Positions 1 through 10,758 of a stretch of DNA of 64,000 nucleotides are shown in pieces. The notes under the pieces were generated by a model. It did no database searches, was not told the DNA's origin, and saw nothing but the letters and a program-made list of their open reading frames with translations. Position numbers and translations under genes: made by a program. The DNA is from Vibrio mexicanus. Lineage in GTDB: Bacteria > Pseudomonadota > Gammaproteobacteria > Enterobacterales > Vibrionaceae. The DNA is taken from assembly GCF_001012815.1 (NCBI RefSeq), contig NZ_JYJP01000021.1:24204-88203 (forward strand), in the 5' to 3' direction. Positions within the stretch are counted from its first letter, which is position 1, and each line of letters starts with the position of its first letter.

Positions 1-195
1 GAAGGGGTTGGCCGGGCATTGATGAACCATGTATTTGAGATGGCTAAACAACAAGGACGTACACGTTTTTATTCAGAGGTGAGTATTACCGCCCGCCCCT
101 TCTTTGAGCACTTTGGCTTTAAGACAATCAAAGAGCAGAAAGTCGAAATACGCGGACAGATGCTAACCAACTTCGTCATGGAAAAGTACAACTAG
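1..195 (+). CDS. GNAT-family N-acetyltransferase, C-terminal part
   Basis: An open frame enters from the left edge and runs 64 codons to a TAG at 193-195. The translation begins EGVGRALMNHVFEMAKQQG and carries the acetyl-CoA pyrophosphate-binding pattern G-x-G-x-A near its start, followed by ARPFFEHFGFK, the typical late beta-strand and helix of GNAT enzymes (Y/F-x-x-x-GF). It ends MEKYN, as in the common 150-170 residue versions of this family. The start lies outside the window, so substrate and full length cannot be judged. GNAT identity is likely; the specific acceptor is unknown. Confidence 0.8.
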   Translation, partial: EGVGRALMNHVFEMAKQQGRTRFYSEVSITARPFFEHFGFKTIKEQKVEIRGQMLTNFVMEKYN

Positions 196-228
196 CCTTT
201 TTCTATTTTACGAAACAGCTACCAATGA

Positions 229-261
229 AAAAGCCCGCAGAATGAAACTCTGCGGGCTTTT
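229..261. terminator. Bidirectional rho-independent terminator between GNAT gene and glgB
   Basis: A 12-bp perfect stem, AAAAGCCCGCAG / CTGCGGGCTTTT, encloses a 9-nt loop. A-rich and T-rich flanks give a U-tract on either strand. It lies between two convergent genes. Confidence 0.9.
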
Positions 262-275
262 CATTTTCTGTAGGC

Positions 276-2459
276 TTAGCCTACGAACTTGTAGAACACA
301 GTCGCTAACGGCGGGATTCGCAGAGCTAAAGACTGATCTAGCCCTTCACTTTCAACTTGCTCTGTTTTCGCGGATCGAATCACTTCAAACTCACTGCCAT
401 GGTAGGCTTTGTCATCCGTGTTAAGTAGTAACTCATAACGTCCTTCAAATGGCACACCTAAGCGGAATGCTTCGTGTGGCACTGGGGTAAAGTTCGTTAC
501 GACAAGAACACGCTCACCGTCTTCGCTGATACGCTCATGCGCCAAAATGCTCGCTTGCGCAGCATCTTGTAAACGCCACTCGAAGCCTTTTGGCTCAGCA
601 TCAAGCTCAAATAGCGCTTTTTCATCACGGTACAGCTTGTTCAAATCACGCGTCAGGTTTTGCACGCCTTGGTGACGTTCAAACTCTAGCAAGAACCATT
701 GCAATTGATCATCGTGGTTCCATTCAGCGGTTTGACCAAACTCTGCACCCATGAAGTTAAGCTTCTTGCCCGGCTGTGCATACATGTAGCCCAGGTAAGC
801 ACGTAAGTTAGCCGTTTGCTGCCACTCATCACCAGGCATCTTATTGTGGATAGAGCCTTTTCCATAAACCACTTCATCGTGCGACAGCGACAGCACGTAA
901 TTCTCGCTATGAGCGTAAACCAGCGGGAAGGTAATGGTGTTGTGATGGTATTGACGATGAATCGGATCTTCTTGAATGTACGAAAGGCTGTCGTGCATCC
1001 AACCCATGTTCCACTTGAAGCCAAAGCCCAAGCCTCCCATGAAAGTTGGCGCAGAAACACCTGGGAACGCAGTTGATTCTTCAGCAATCGTCATCGCATT
1101 CGGGAAGTGTTTGTAAACTTCTTCGTTCATCCACTTCAATGTTGCGATAGCATCGTAGTTCTCGTTACCACCATCGATGTTTGGTATCCATTGGTCGTGG
1201 CTACGCGAGTAATCAAGATAAAGCATTGAAGCCACCGCATCCACGCGGATGCCGTCAATGTGGAACTGTTCAAACCAATATAGCGCGTTAGAGACTAGGA
1301 AACGGCGGACGTGCTCACGCCCCATGTCATAGATGTAAGAGTTCCAATCTTGGTGCCAGCCACGACGTGGATCTGGATCGTGGAATAGTGGCGTACCATC
1401 AAAGTTTGCCAAACCGTGATCATCAGATGGGAAGTGTGCAGGTACCCAATCTAGCACAACGCCAAGGCCAGCTTGGTGACAAGCATCAACGAAGTACTTA
1501 AAGTCATCTGGCGAACCAAAACGACTGGTTGGCGCAAACAGGCCTACTGGCTGATAACCCCAAGAGCCGTAGAACGGGTGCTCAGACACAGGCATGAGCT
1601 CGACGTGGGTGTAACCCATATCTACTAGGTATGGTACTAATTGCTCAGCAAGCTCGCGATAGTTAAGAAATTCGCCTTGCTTGTTGCGACGCCAAGAACC
1701 CGCATGCAGCTCGTAGAAAGACAGCGCTTCTTTGCGTTTTTCCGTTACCGGTCTTGATTGCCATTGGCTATCTTGCCATTGGTAGCGATCGTGATTGTAA
1801 GTCACTGAGGCGAATGAAGGGTGCTGCTCAGCATAGAAACCCCAAGGGTCTGCTTTGTGTGGTAAGCCTTCACCGTTTGGACCTTTGAGTTCAAACTTGT
1901 ACTGAGTACCTTCTGGTAGATTCGGAACGAAAATGCCCCAAATACCGTAATCTAAACGTTGCATTGGGCAGCGGCGACCGTCCCAATTGTTGAAAGCGCC
2001 GACAAGGCTACATGCTGATGCGTGCGGTGCGTAAACAAGAAAACGCGTACCTGATATGGTTTCTCCATCGCGCTCCAGTGTGACAAACTGAGCACCTAAG
2101 TGGTGGTACATCTCTTTTGGCGTGTGCAACGCATCATACTCGGCATACAGCGCATGATACTGATATGGGTCGTCTACAAGCTGTTCGTTGCCAGCCCAAT
2201 CAACTGCCAACTGATAATGTGTAAAACGTAAATCTCTGTCGCTACGTAATACAAAACCTGAGGCACCTTCGCGCTCAAGTTCAATTCGAGGTTCCCCAGC
2301 AATCGCAAGCTCAACGCGATCCGCACCCGGCATCCAAACTCGTAGGCTCAACTCTTTGTCTGAAACATAAGGGCCTAAAAATGAGAAAGGGTCAGCAAAC
2401 GAAGCGTGCGAAAGTTGGTTATACGCCGTGATCTTTTGGTCTTTAATCTTGGTTTCCAA
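276..2459 (-). CDS. glgB: 1,4-alpha-glucan branching enzyme GlgB
   Basis: A 727-residue cytoplasmic GH13 enzyme that cuts alpha-1,4 chains and re-attaches them by alpha-1,6 links, making branched glycogen. An N-terminal region and CBM48 module (about 30-220) precede the (beta/alpha)8 barrel. The catalytic pieces are visible: GIRVDAV with nucleophile D407, IAEES with acid/base E460, and SLSHDEV with D528. The length is normal for proteobacterial GlgB. The start codon is TTG; a GGGAGAG ribosome site sits about 7 nt before it and the next Met is 40 residues inside the conserved domain. It follows malQ on the same strand after a terminator, so it may have its own promoter in 2460-2540 or rely on read-through. 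Confidence 0.97.
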   Translation of the reverse strand: METKIKDQKITAYNQLSHASFADPFSFLGPYVSDKELSLRVWMPGADRVELAIAGEPRIELEREGASGFVLRSDRDLRFTHYQLAVDWAGNEQLVDDPYQYHALYAEYDALHTPKEMYHHLGAQFVTLERDGETISGTRFLVYAPHASACSLVGAFNNWDGRRCPMQRLDYGIWGIFVPNLPEGTQYKFELKGPNGEGLPHKADPWGFYAEQHPSFASVTYNHDRYQWQDSQWQSRPVTEKRKEALSFYELHAGSWRRNKQGEFLNYRELAEQLVPYLVDMGYTHVELMPVSEHPFYGSWGYQPVGLFAPTSRFGSPDDFKYFVDACHQAGLGVVLDWVPAHFPSDDHGLANFDGTPLFHDPDPRRGWHQDWNSYIYDMGREHVRRFLVSNALYWFEQFHIDGIRVDAVASMLYLDYSRSHDQWIPNIDGGNENYDAIATLKWMNEEVYKHFPNAMTIAEESTAFPGVSAPTFMGGLGFGFKWNMGWMHDSLSYIQEDPIHRQYHHNTITFPLVYAHSENYVLSLSHDEVVYGKGSIHNKMPGDEWQQTANLRAYLGYMYAQPGKKLNFMGAEFGQTAEWNHDDQLQWFLLEFERHQGVQNLTRDLNKLYRDEKALFELDAEPKGFEWRLQDAAQASILAHERISEDGERVLVVTNFTPVPHEAFRLGVPFEGRYELLLNTDDKAYHGSEFEVIRSAKTEQVESEGLDQSLALRIPPLATVFYKFVG

Positions 2460-2542
2460 GGTGTATCTCTCCCTAACCTAACTTCCAATTTGTTCTTTAA
2501 ATATACCAACACGGTTTTAAGTTTAAGTATCCTAGTGTTAGC

Positions 2543-2568
2543 AAAAAAGCCCGCTAAAATAGCGGGCT
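2543..2568 (-). terminator. Terminator downstream of malQ
   Basis: Stem AGCCCGCTA / TAGCGGGCT with a 3-nt loop. Read leftward it is followed by six T residues, so it would end the malP-malQ transcript before glgB. Confidence 0.85.
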
Positions 2569-2649
2569 AATAAAAGCATGGATACTGTACCGTATTATGC
2601 ATTTAGTTTGAGTGACGTAGACGATAGTTTTTGCTACTCGAACATAAAA

Positions 2650-4830
2650 TTAACGGCTAGCTTTCGCTCGCACTTCAGTCAAACGAGCCGCGATTCTATT
2701 CACCTCAGGGCGAGAGAAAATCTCATCCAAATTCATCGACAGTTTACGTCTCCAGTTCGGGTATTCATTCACCGTACCTGGAATGTTGACTGGCTTATCC
2801 ATCTCTAGCCAATCTTCTAACTGTACGCTCAACAGCGTTGAAGCACCCGCAGCAACATGAAGTTGAAGGGCTTCGCTCAAGTATGAATCCATTGGAACCA
2901 TGCTTGCGTCGCGGCCAACACCTTCTGGCAATAATCCGTGCCAAGCTACTGAATCAAGGATGCCCTGTTTACACTGTAAACGGTCATCGAATAGACCATC
3001 CAACTGTTCTTGATCTGGGTATAGGCCAATCTCTTTACCCATCTTCAAATCATCACAGTGCCAGAAACCGCGAAGTGTCGGCATATCGTGAGTACACAGT
3101 GCCGCCATGGATTGAGGCGCGTAATGGCTTGGTGAGATAAAGCCGCCGTCGTCTTCCGATGTTTCGAAGAAGAAAACTTTGTATGAATGCACGCCAGCAT
3201 CACGAAGAATATCTACGATTTCATCAGGCACGGTACCTAAATCTTCACCGATAACCGAACACTGATGACGGTGTGATTCAAGCGCTAAGATTGCCAGCAT
3301 GTCTTCAACTGGGTAGTAGATGTAAGCGCCTTTCGTCGCGTCTTCACCTTTTGGAATCCACCAAAGACGAAGTAGACCCAATACATGGTCGATACGCAGG
3401 GATCCACAATGCTTCATATTGGCGCGAAGTAGCTTGATGTAAGCATCGTAGCTAGTCGCTTTCAGTACTTGTGGGTTAAGTGGCGGTAGACCCCAGTTTT
3501 GACCCAGTGGACCGAGAATATCTGGTGGAGCACCGATACTTGCATCCAGTACTAGGTTGCCTTCATCCGCCCAAGTTTCAGAGCCTGAATCAGCAACACC
3601 GACTGCAAGGTCACGGTATAGGCCAACCGACATACCTTTCTCTTCAGCCAAAGCTTGCGCCTCGTTGATCTGGTTGTCTGCTACCCACTGTAGGTACATG
3701 TACAGGTGAACTTTGTCTTGGTTCTGCTTAATAAACTGCTGAACCGCTTTGTCTTCGAAACGGCGGAACTCTTCTGGGAAAACAGGCCAGCCCCAAACCG
3801 AATCGTCTTTTGCGTGCAGTTCTGCATGCAGCGCATCGAAGGTGGCTTGATGCAATAGGCTATCACCGCCTTGCTCAACAAACGCCAAGAAGCGCTGAGC
3901 GCGTTCGCTATTTTTATCAAGATGGCGCGCTTTAAACTCGTCAAATAACAGCGGTAGTACGCTCATTTTTAGGCTAGCGACTTCAGTGTAGTTAACCCAA
4001 TGTGCATCACGCGCTTTTTGCAGACGCTGTTGGAATTCTGCACTGCCAACCATTTGCTGCGCTTTTGCGCTCAACGAGAACTCAGACACTGAGCTCACAT
4101 CAATGTAAAGAATGTTCAACCAACGACGAGAAGACGGGCTGTACGGGCTTGCGCCTTCTGGGTTAGTTGGGAAAAGTGAGTGAATTGGGTTCAAGCCCAC
4201 AAAGTCACCGCCGCGAGATGCGATATCCGCGACTAACTGTTTTAGATCGCCAAAATCACCTATACCCCAGTTGTGCTGCGTACGAAGCGTATAAAGCTGA
4301 ACACTCGGGCCCCACATCTTCTTGCCTTGCTCAATCTTAGGCTGCTTGTAACAAGACTTAGGCGTGACGATCAGAGTCATTTCGTATGGCGCTTTACGGC
4401 GCTTACGTATGATGTATAGCTTGTGGTAACCAAGCTCAAGATTTTTCGGCAACTCAAATACTAAAGGGCCACCCTCTGCACGCTCATCACGAACGATTTG
4501 AGATTGAAGATAACCTTCAAGTACGTCTCCCTGCTCTGTCTCTAAACGCCAGCTAAACTCACTTTCACGAGCACTTACGCCAAGGTTTAGTGCCACTTCA
4601 ACAGGCTTGTCTTGGTGGATGACTAATACCGGATCCAGTACATCTTTCTTGTGCATCTTCTCTGCTGATTTCAGCAAAGTTTCGTCATTTTTGGTGTCGT
4701 AGCCAAGCGAAGTTAATAGTGAGCGAATAGTCTCTTCTTCGACTTTCGCTTCATCTCCCCATGCACTTACATAGCTATCGGCAATTCTTGCCATATCGGC
4801 GACTTGTTTTAGTACGCTTTGTTCTTTCAT
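2650..4830 (-). CDS. malQ: 4-alpha-glucanotransferase (amylomaltase) MalQ
   Basis: A GH77 enzyme that transfers maltosyl and maltodextrinyl units between alpha-1,4-glucans in the cytoplasm, releasing glucose and producing longer dextrins for MalP. Diagnostic family pieces are NPIHSLFPTNPEGASPYSPSS, LRIDHVLGLLRLWW (nucleophile Asp), IGEDLGTVPDEI (acid/base Glu) and CTHDMPTLRGFW. The open frame extends 28 codons further upstream, but the ATG at 4830 has GGAGAG 7-8 nt ahead and gives 726 residues, the usual length for enterobacterial and vibrio MalQ. It lies 102 bp after malP and is probably co-transcribed, with a perfect hairpin in the gap. Confidence 0.96.
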   Translation of the reverse strand: MKEQSVLKQVADMARIADSYVSAWGDEAKVEEETIRSLLTSLGYDTKNDETLLKSAEKMHKKDVLDPVLVIHQDKPVEVALNLGVSARESEFSWRLETEQGDVLEGYLQSQIVRDERAEGGPLVFELPKNLELGYHKLYIIRKRRKAPYEMTLIVTPKSCYKQPKIEQGKKMWGPSVQLYTLRTQHNWGIGDFGDLKQLVADIASRGGDFVGLNPIHSLFPTNPEGASPYSPSSRRWLNILYIDVSSVSEFSLSAKAQQMVGSAEFQQRLQKARDAHWVNYTEVASLKMSVLPLLFDEFKARHLDKNSERAQRFLAFVEQGGDSLLHQATFDALHAELHAKDDSVWGWPVFPEEFRRFEDKAVQQFIKQNQDKVHLYMYLQWVADNQINEAQALAEEKGMSVGLYRDLAVGVADSGSETWADEGNLVLDASIGAPPDILGPLGQNWGLPPLNPQVLKATSYDAYIKLLRANMKHCGSLRIDHVLGLLRLWWIPKGEDATKGAYIYYPVEDMLAILALESHRHQCSVIGEDLGTVPDEIVDILRDAGVHSYKVFFFETSEDDGGFISPSHYAPQSMAALCTHDMPTLRGFWHCDDLKMGKEIGLYPDQEQLDGLFDDRLQCKQGILDSVAWHGLLPEGVGRDASMVPMDSYLSEALQLHVAAGASTLLSVQLEDWLEMDKPVNIPGTVNEYPNWRRKLSMNLDEIFSRPEVNRIAARLTEVRAKASR

Positions 4831-4894
4831 CGCTCTCTCCGAAGGACTGCTTAACCTTCTTTTAGGTAGGGTTTTTCTGTTGTCAAAATCGACT

Positions 4895-4922
4895 GAGCCA
4901 AGGTGAACAGTCACCTTGGCTC
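4895..4922 (-). other. Perfect intercistronic hairpin between malP and malQ
   Basis: A 12-bp perfect stem, GAGCCAAGGTGA / TCACCTTGGCTC, with a 4-nt loop starts 10 nt after the malP stop. Downstream on the transcribed strand there is no strong U-tract (AGTCGATTTTGAC). It therefore looks more like an mRNA-stabilising or partial-attenuation structure than a full terminator. Confidence 0.7.
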
Positions 4923-4932
4923 TTTGCGAAAC

Positions 4933-7386
4933 TTAGCGATTTACCGCTTCTAGTTTCCAAATGTTGTTCACGTAGTCTCGAATACTACGGTCGGAACTGA
5001 ACTTACCGACTAAGGCGGTGTTCAGAATGGCTTTCTTCGCCCATCCCGCTTGGTCGCGGTATTGAGCATCCATGTCTTCATGCGCTTTCACGTAAGAGGC
5101 AAAGTCTGCTAGACATAGGTATGGGTCACCGCCGTCTAGTAGGCTGTCGAACGTTGCACGCAGTAGGCCCGGTTGACCTGGTGTGAATTCTTCACCAATT
5201 AGTAGGTCTAAAGATGCTTTTAGTAGTGGGTCTGCGTGGTAGTAGTCGTATGGGTTGTAACCTGCCGCTTGCGTGCGTTTTACACCTTCAACGTCTAGGC
5301 CGAAGATGTAGATGTTTTCATCACCTACTTCTTCACGGATCTCAACGTTCGCACCGTCCATCGTACCGATAGTCAACGCGCCGTTAAGAGCCATCTTCAT
5401 GTTACCTGTACCTGATGCTTCTTTACCTGCCATAGAGATTTGCTGAGAAACGTCAGCGGCTGGAATCAACATTTCAGCCATGCTTACACGGTAATCAGGG
5501 ATGAATACCACTTTCAGCTTACCGCCTAGGCGTGGATCGTTGTTTACTTTTTCAGCAACCTTGTTAATCGCAAAGATGATCTCTTTCGCTAGGTGGTAAC
5601 CTGGTGCAGCTTTAGAGCCGAAGAAGACAACGCGTGGAGCCATATCAAATGTTGGGTCATTTAATAGGCGGTGGTATAGAGACAGTACGTGTAGCAAATC
5701 TAGTTGCTGACGCTTGTACTCGTGTAAACGCTTGATCATCACATCAAAGATGGCATTCGTGTCTAACTCAATACCCATGTTCTCTTGAACCCAATCAGCA
5801 AGGCGCTGTTTGTTTTCTTTCTTAACCGCCATGAATTCTTTTTGGAATTTCGCATCTGTCGCGTATTGAGAAATGCCTTCTAGCTGCTCTAGTTTCGCAG
5901 GCCATTCTGGGCCCACTTTTTCAGTGATCAGCTTAGAAAGACCTGGGTTACAGAACTTCAACCAACGACGTGGCGTGATACCGTTCGTTACGTTGTGTAG
6001 ACGAGTTGGGTACATCTCGTGGAACTCAGGGAACAGGTCTGTTTTCACGAGTTGTGAGTGAAGTGCGGCTACACCGTTAACGGCGTATGAACCGATAACA
6101 CATAGGTTAGCCATGCGAACCATGCGGTTGAAACCTTCTTGGATGATAGAAAGCTTAGCTTGCTTCTCACCGTCACCCGGCCACATTTTACGAACTTCTT
6201 GTAGGAAGCGGTGGTTGATTTCAAAGATAATTTCCATATGACGTGGAAGTAGACGCTGAATTAGCGACTCTGGCCATGTCTCTAGTGCTTCTGGAAGTAG
6301 TGTGTGGTTCGTGTATGCGAACGTGTTTGCACTGATTTCCCACGCTTTATCCCAAGATAGGTTTTTCTCATCGATTAGAATGCGCATCAGTTCAGGAATA
6401 GCGATGGTTGGGTGCGTATCGTTAAGCTGGATTGTCTCTTGCTTAGGCAGATCCGCGAGTGCGAAACCAGCCGCTTCGTGACGACGAAGAATATCGCGAA
6501 CCGACGCTGCAGAGTGGAAGTACTGCTGCATTAGTCGAAGAGTCTTACCTTTCTCGTGGTTGTCGTTCGGGTATAGTACTTTGGTGATGTTACCGGCATC
6601 GATAAGGGCGTGCTGTGCTTCGAAGTAATCACCGTTGTTGAAGCTCTCTAGTGAGAATGGTGCGATTGCCTGACATTCCCATAGGCGTAGCGGATAAACG
6701 GTGTCTGATTCGTAACCTACGATTGGAAGATCCCAAGGCATGGCTTTAACCGTCATACCCGGAACCCATTTGCGAACTTCTTTACCGTTCACGTATTCCA
6801 CTTCAACTTTTCCGTAGAAACCGATTTCTTGTGCAAGCTCAGGGCGAGCTACTTCCCAAGGGTAACCTTCAACACAGCGCCATGCATCTGGTGCCTCTTG
6901 CTGACGACCATCTTTGAATGACTGTTTGAATAGGCCATACTCGTAGTGTAGGCCATAACCTACCGTTGGGAATTCTTGCGCTGCACATGAATCCATGAAA
7001 CAAGCGGCTAAACGGCCAAGACCACCGTTACCCAGTGATGGGTCACGCTCTTCTTCAAGAAGGTCAGTTAGGTTTTGACCCAACTCTTCCATCGCTTCTG
7101 TAATTTGCTCGTACAAACCTAGGCTGATTAGGTTGTTACCAGTAAGACGACCAATTAGGAATTCTAAAGATAGGTAGTTAACGCTTTTTGCGTTTTTGAT
7201 CTTCTCATCTTGCTCTGTTGCAAGGAGATCGAAAGTCGTGATTTCTGCAAGTGCGCGGCCCATTGCTAGGTACCATGCACGGCTTCCTGCTGTTTCAACG
7301 GTTGTTGCGTAGGTAGCAGAGAGATGTTTCTTCACACTGTTTTGGAACGACACTTTGTCAAAAGCTTTTTGCTGCGTAGGTTTCAT
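4933..7386 (-). CDS. malP: Maltodextrin/glycogen phosphorylase MalP
   Basis: A GT35 PLP-dependent phosphorylase of 817 residues that releases glucose-1-phosphate from alpha-1,4-glucans in the cytoplasm. Family landmarks include SLEFLIGR near residue 75, ERDPSLGNGGLGRLAACFMDS, the phosphate/PLP region with KRLHEYKRQQL, and the PLP-lysine segment GKEASGTGNMKMALNGA. The length is in the normal 790-830 range, with no breaks. It is the first gene of the malP-malQ unit and is divergent from malT. The 600-bp intergenic region holds MalT-box-like and CRP-like sequences, consistent with MalT/cAMP-CRP control as in E. coli; that control is inferred. Confidence 0.96.
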   Translation of the reverse strand: MKPTQQKAFDKVSFQNSVKKHLSATYATTVETAGSRAWYLAMGRALAEITTFDLLATEQDEKIKNAKSVNYLSLEFLIGRLTGNNLISLGLYEQITEAMEELGQNLTDLLEEERDPSLGNGGLGRLAACFMDSCAAQEFPTVGYGLHYEYGLFKQSFKDGRQQEAPDAWRCVEGYPWEVARPELAQEIGFYGKVEVEYVNGKEVRKWVPGMTVKAMPWDLPIVGYESDTVYPLRLWECQAIAPFSLESFNNGDYFEAQHALIDAGNITKVLYPNDNHEKGKTLRLMQQYFHSAASVRDILRRHEAAGFALADLPKQETIQLNDTHPTIAIPELMRILIDEKNLSWDKAWEISANTFAYTNHTLLPEALETWPESLIQRLLPRHMEIIFEINHRFLQEVRKMWPGDGEKQAKLSIIQEGFNRMVRMANLCVIGSYAVNGVAALHSQLVKTDLFPEFHEMYPTRLHNVTNGITPRRWLKFCNPGLSKLITEKVGPEWPAKLEQLEGISQYATDAKFQKEFMAVKKENKQRLADWVQENMGIELDTNAIFDVMIKRLHEYKRQQLDLLHVLSLYHRLLNDPTFDMAPRVVFFGSKAAPGYHLAKEIIFAINKVAEKVNNDPRLGGKLKVVFIPDYRVSMAEMLIPAADVSQQISMAGKEASGTGNMKMALNGALTIGTMDGANVEIREEVGDENIYIFGLDVEGVKRTQAAGYNPYDYYHADPLLKASLDLLIGEEFTPGQPGLLRATFDSLLDGGDPYLCLADFASYVKAHEDMDAQYRDQAGWAKKAILNTALVGKFSSDRSIRDYVNNIWKLEAVNR

Positions 7387-7455
7387 TTCGAAATCTCACT
7401 TGTTTTTCGTTTTAATCTGTCTAAGCCATATCCTGCATTGGCACTGTATTCAAAA

Positions 7456-7485
7456 CATCCTCCCACCAAGGTGGAGGAGTAGGAG
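7456..7485. promoter_or_regulatory. Candidate MalT boxes upstream of malP
   Basis: The minus strand carries GGTGGGAGGATG (7467 down to 7456). The plus strand carries GGTGGAGGAG (7470-7479) followed directly by TAGGAG. These form a near-perfect inverted pair that resembles the E. coli MalT box GGGGAKGAGG. The position, 70-100 bp upstream of the malP start, fits an activator site. The match is imperfect and was made by eye. Confidence 0.45.
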
Positions 7486-7566
7486 TAGAGCTCAGGGCGT
7501 AGAGGGTGGGAACAAAACAACCTCGTGATCAAACTCTCATTAACTTGGGCTGACGCCATTAAGACG

Positions 7567-7582
7567 AGTGAGAAAGATCACA
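7567..7582. promoter_or_regulatory. CRP-like site on the malP side
   Basis: AGTGA-GAAAGA-TCACA matches the CRP consensus TGTGA-N6-TCACA at 9 of 10 key positions. It lies about 180 bp upstream of malP, beyond the candidate MalT boxes. Confidence 0.55.
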
Positions 7583-7749
7583 CCACCGCGGAATTTACCC
7601 TACCAACGGTGTATGAAACTTCTGTGTTAATAAAAACTGCTGATGAACAAATATGCATAATCGATCACATAAAATTTAAGGATATTCTGCAAATTTCATA
7701 GTTTTTCGTAGTCAGTGGGAATTTCAGACAGCCAAATGCCCACAAACAA

Positions 7750-7765
7750 AGTGATGAGCATCACA
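7750..7765. promoter_or_regulatory. CRP-like site on the malT side
   Basis: AGTGA-TGAGCA-TCACA, with AT-rich flanks, matches the CRP consensus at 9 of 10 key positions. It lies about 225 bp ahead of the malT start. The remaining parts of 7387-7990 show no other gene that I can support. Confidence 0.6.
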
Positions 7766-7990
7766 TTTATAGGGCGTAGACTTACCCATTGTGTGAATTA
7801 TCCGAAAATCTAGTGATAGAGACATCAACCCTTCCATTTCCATGGAGTAACATCCATGTCGTCAGATCAGATGAGCCATTATAAAAAAGCACTCTGCTCG
7901 ACTGACCAACGTATAATGAACAGGGTTCGTGAGCTTTTCGGTGTAAGACACCGTAGAAGTTCAACAAACCTAATTATTGGGATGATTAAT

Positions 7991-10697
7991 ATGTGGATTC
8001 CTTCGAAACTCACTCGTCCAGGCCGCTTACATAATGCGATTGTTCGCCCACGTGTGTTGGACTTACTCCAACAAGCTCCGTGTTATAAGCTGATTTTATT
8101 TCGCTCGCCTGCCGGATATGGCAAAACGACAATGGCCGCACAATGGCTTTCAGACAAAGCTCATGTGGGCTGGTACAGCATTGATGAGAGCGATAACGAT
8201 CCGTTTCGCTTCATCAACTACCTGCTTCAAGCACTCAACAAAGCCACAGATAACGCCTGTCCAAATGCACAAAAACTGGCTGAAAAGCGCCAATTTTCGT
8301 CGCTTCACACTCTGTTTAGCGAAGTGTTCGCCGAACTGAGTCATTTTGGTCAAGAAGGCTACTTGGTGCTGGATGATTATCACCTAATTCAAGATGATGA
8401 AATTCATGAAGCCATGCGCTTTTTTATCAAGCACATGCCAGACAACTTTACGCTGGTTGTTACCAGTCGCGCCGCACCACCATTGGGTACCGCAAACTTA
8501 CGCGTACGCGACCTCATGATTGAGATCGGTAATGATTTACTGGCCTTCGATACCGAAGAGACACTCGCTTCTTTAACCAGCGCGTGACCGATGGCATCGA
8601 TGATGACACTGCCGACAACCTGCGTAGCTACGTTGAAGGTTGGCCTTCCGCTTTGCAACTGATTGCCCTGCAAGCACAGCATCATAAACGCACATTGGCG
8701 CAATCGGCAGAGTCCGTTTCTCAATTTAACCATGCTCATTTATGGGACTACCTTGTCGAAGAAGTGTTTGACTTACTGGATCAAGAAACTCGCCAGTTCC
8801 TCATGCAATGCTCGGTGTTGGATCACTTCAATGATTCACTGGTAACCGCGCTCACCAAACGTGATGATGCATTAAGCATGATTGAATCACTCAACCGCTA
8901 CGGTCTCTTCATTTATCCGCTTGAAGGAGAGCAAAACTGGTATCGCTTCCATAATCTGTTTGCCGATTTCTTGGAGCACGAGCGTAATGCGCGTATTCCA
9001 CAGCAAGAAGCGATTTTGCACCAAGACGCAGCCAAAGCGTGGCTGCTAGAAGATGCGCCTCATCAAGCACTCAGTCATGCGCACAAAGCTCGCGATCCAC
9101 AGTTGACGGCTGATATCTTGTCGCGTTTTGGGTGGAAGATGTTCAATAGTGGCGAGCTTAAAACCCTTGAGCAAGCATTAACCTTCTGAGCCCAGAACAG
9201 CTTTATAGCGAACCGAAACTGTGCATGTTGCAAGCTTGGCTAGCACAAAGCCAACACCGTTATAACGATGTCGGCGATCTGCTTGCCAAAGCCAAAGACG
9301 AAATGGCAAGGCTCAACGTACAACTCAGCAGTAAAGAGCAAGGCGAGTTCAATGCGCTCCGCGCACAGGTGGCGATCAACCAAAACGAACCGGAAAAAGC
9401 GCTTGAGTTGGCAGAGCTGTCACTGAGCCAGCCCGATGCCTCCATCTACCGCAGCCGCATTGTGGCAACATCGGTTGTTGGCGAGGTTAATCATGTCCTT
9501 GGCGATTTAAGTCGTGCTCTTCCTATGATGCAGCAAACTGAAAAGCTCGCAAGGCAATATCAGGTTTACCATCAAGCACTCTGGGCACTATTACAGCAAA
9601 GTGAAATCTTAATTGCTCAAGGCTATGTGCAAGCTGCGTTTGAGATCCAAGATAACGCATTCAAACTGGTCGAAGAGCATCAACTGCATCAACTGCCAAT
9701 GCACGAATTCTTGCTCAGACTTCGCGCTCAACTGTTTTGGTGTTGGAACCGATTGGACGAAGCAGAAGAGTGCGCATACAAAGGATTAGACATCCTTGGT
9801 TCACACTCTGAAAGTAAGCACTTACATAGCTACTCTATGTTGGCTCGCATTGCCATTGGCCGTGGTGAGCTCGACAAAGCAGGCAAGTTTATCGATCAAA
9901 TCGTCCACTTGCTTAAACAGTCGACCTATCACGTTGATTGGACAGCGAACGCTTCGCTGTCGTTGATCCTCTACTGGCAAGCCAAAGGCGACACTAAGTC
10001 AATTTCACACTGGTTAGACACCACCAGCCGACCAGAAGTGGCATGTAACCACTTCACTCAGCTGCAGTGGCGCAACATTGCTCGTGCGTACATTAATCTT
10101 GAAGAGTACGACAAGGCCCAAGAGACGTTGGACTTCTTGCAAGAGCAGGCTAAATCGCACAGCCTAGTCACCGATACCAATCGTAACTTGATTGTACAAG
10201 CTGTATTGCAAGTTAGCCGTGGCGACGAAGACCAAGCTTCAGCCTTGCTCAAAGAAGCCCTCGAGATGACCAACCAAACGGGCATCATCAGCAACTTCTT
10301 AATTGATGGCGCTAAGATTGGCCACCTACTGCAAGGGCTAACGAGTCAGTCTAAGCTTGGCGATTTAGAGCGACACCGTGCCCAGCAGTTGATGAAAGAC
10401 ATCTCAACCACGCAGCGCAGCCGCTCGGTGCATTTCGATGAAGACTTTGTCGAAAAACTGGTGAATCACCCGAACATTCCAGAGCTTGTGCGCACCAGTC
10501 CACTCACTCAACGTGAATGGCAGGTACTTGGGTTAATCTACTCAGGCTTTAGCAATGAGCAAATTGCCCAAGAGCTGGATGTAGCTGGCACCACCATCAA
10601 AACGCACATCCGCAATCTGTATCAAAAACTCAACATCGCGAATCGAAAAGAAGCGATTAAAACCGCAGAGAACCTACTGCAGTTGATGGGGTTTTGA
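7991..10697 (+). pseudogene. malT: malT, ATP/maltotriose-dependent activator; two single-base frameshifts, probably sequencing errors
   Basis: MalT is the roughly 900-residue STAND-family activator of the maltose regulon. It binds ATP and maltotriose. The start [20 protein letters not shown] matches MalT N-termini, so ATG 7991 is chosen over the longer frame from 7856. Walker [10 protein letters not shown] (about 39-47), Walker B LVLDDYH, TPR-like repeats and a C-terminal LuxR HTH ([21 protein letters not shown]) are all present. The frame breaks at about 8561-8564 and is restored by one extra C ([11 protein letters not shown]). It breaks again at about 9179-9181 and is restored by one extra A ([11 protein letters not shown]). 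Both are one-base losses in short runs and everything else is conserved, so the gene is probably intact in the organism. Confidence 0.9.
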
Positions 10698-10725
10698 CGT
10701 TCTCTTTATCAAATTGACCATAGTA

Positions 10726-10753
10726 AAAGAGCTCTCATAATTGAGAGCTCTTT
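10726..10753. terminator. Bidirectional terminator between malT and the convergent LysR gene
   Basis: A 12-bp perfect stem, AAAGAGCTCTCA / TGAGAGCTCTTT, with a TAAT loop, followed by T-rich sequence and preceded by A-rich sequence. Confidence 0.9.
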
Positions 10754-10758
10754 CTTTA

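Noticed and set aside
4831..4914. Longer malQ start at 4914
   Set aside because: It would include the perfect intercistronic hairpin in the coding sequence, while ATG 4830 has a good ribosome site and the normal length.
7856..7990. Upstream extension of malT by 45 codons
   Set aside because: MalT proteins begin with M-x-IPSKL, which matches ATG 7991; the extension is unlike any MalT sequence.
8561..9190. Programmed frameshifting or gene fission in malT
   Set aside because: No slippery heptamer or structure was seen, and many unrelated genes here show the same kind of one-base loss.
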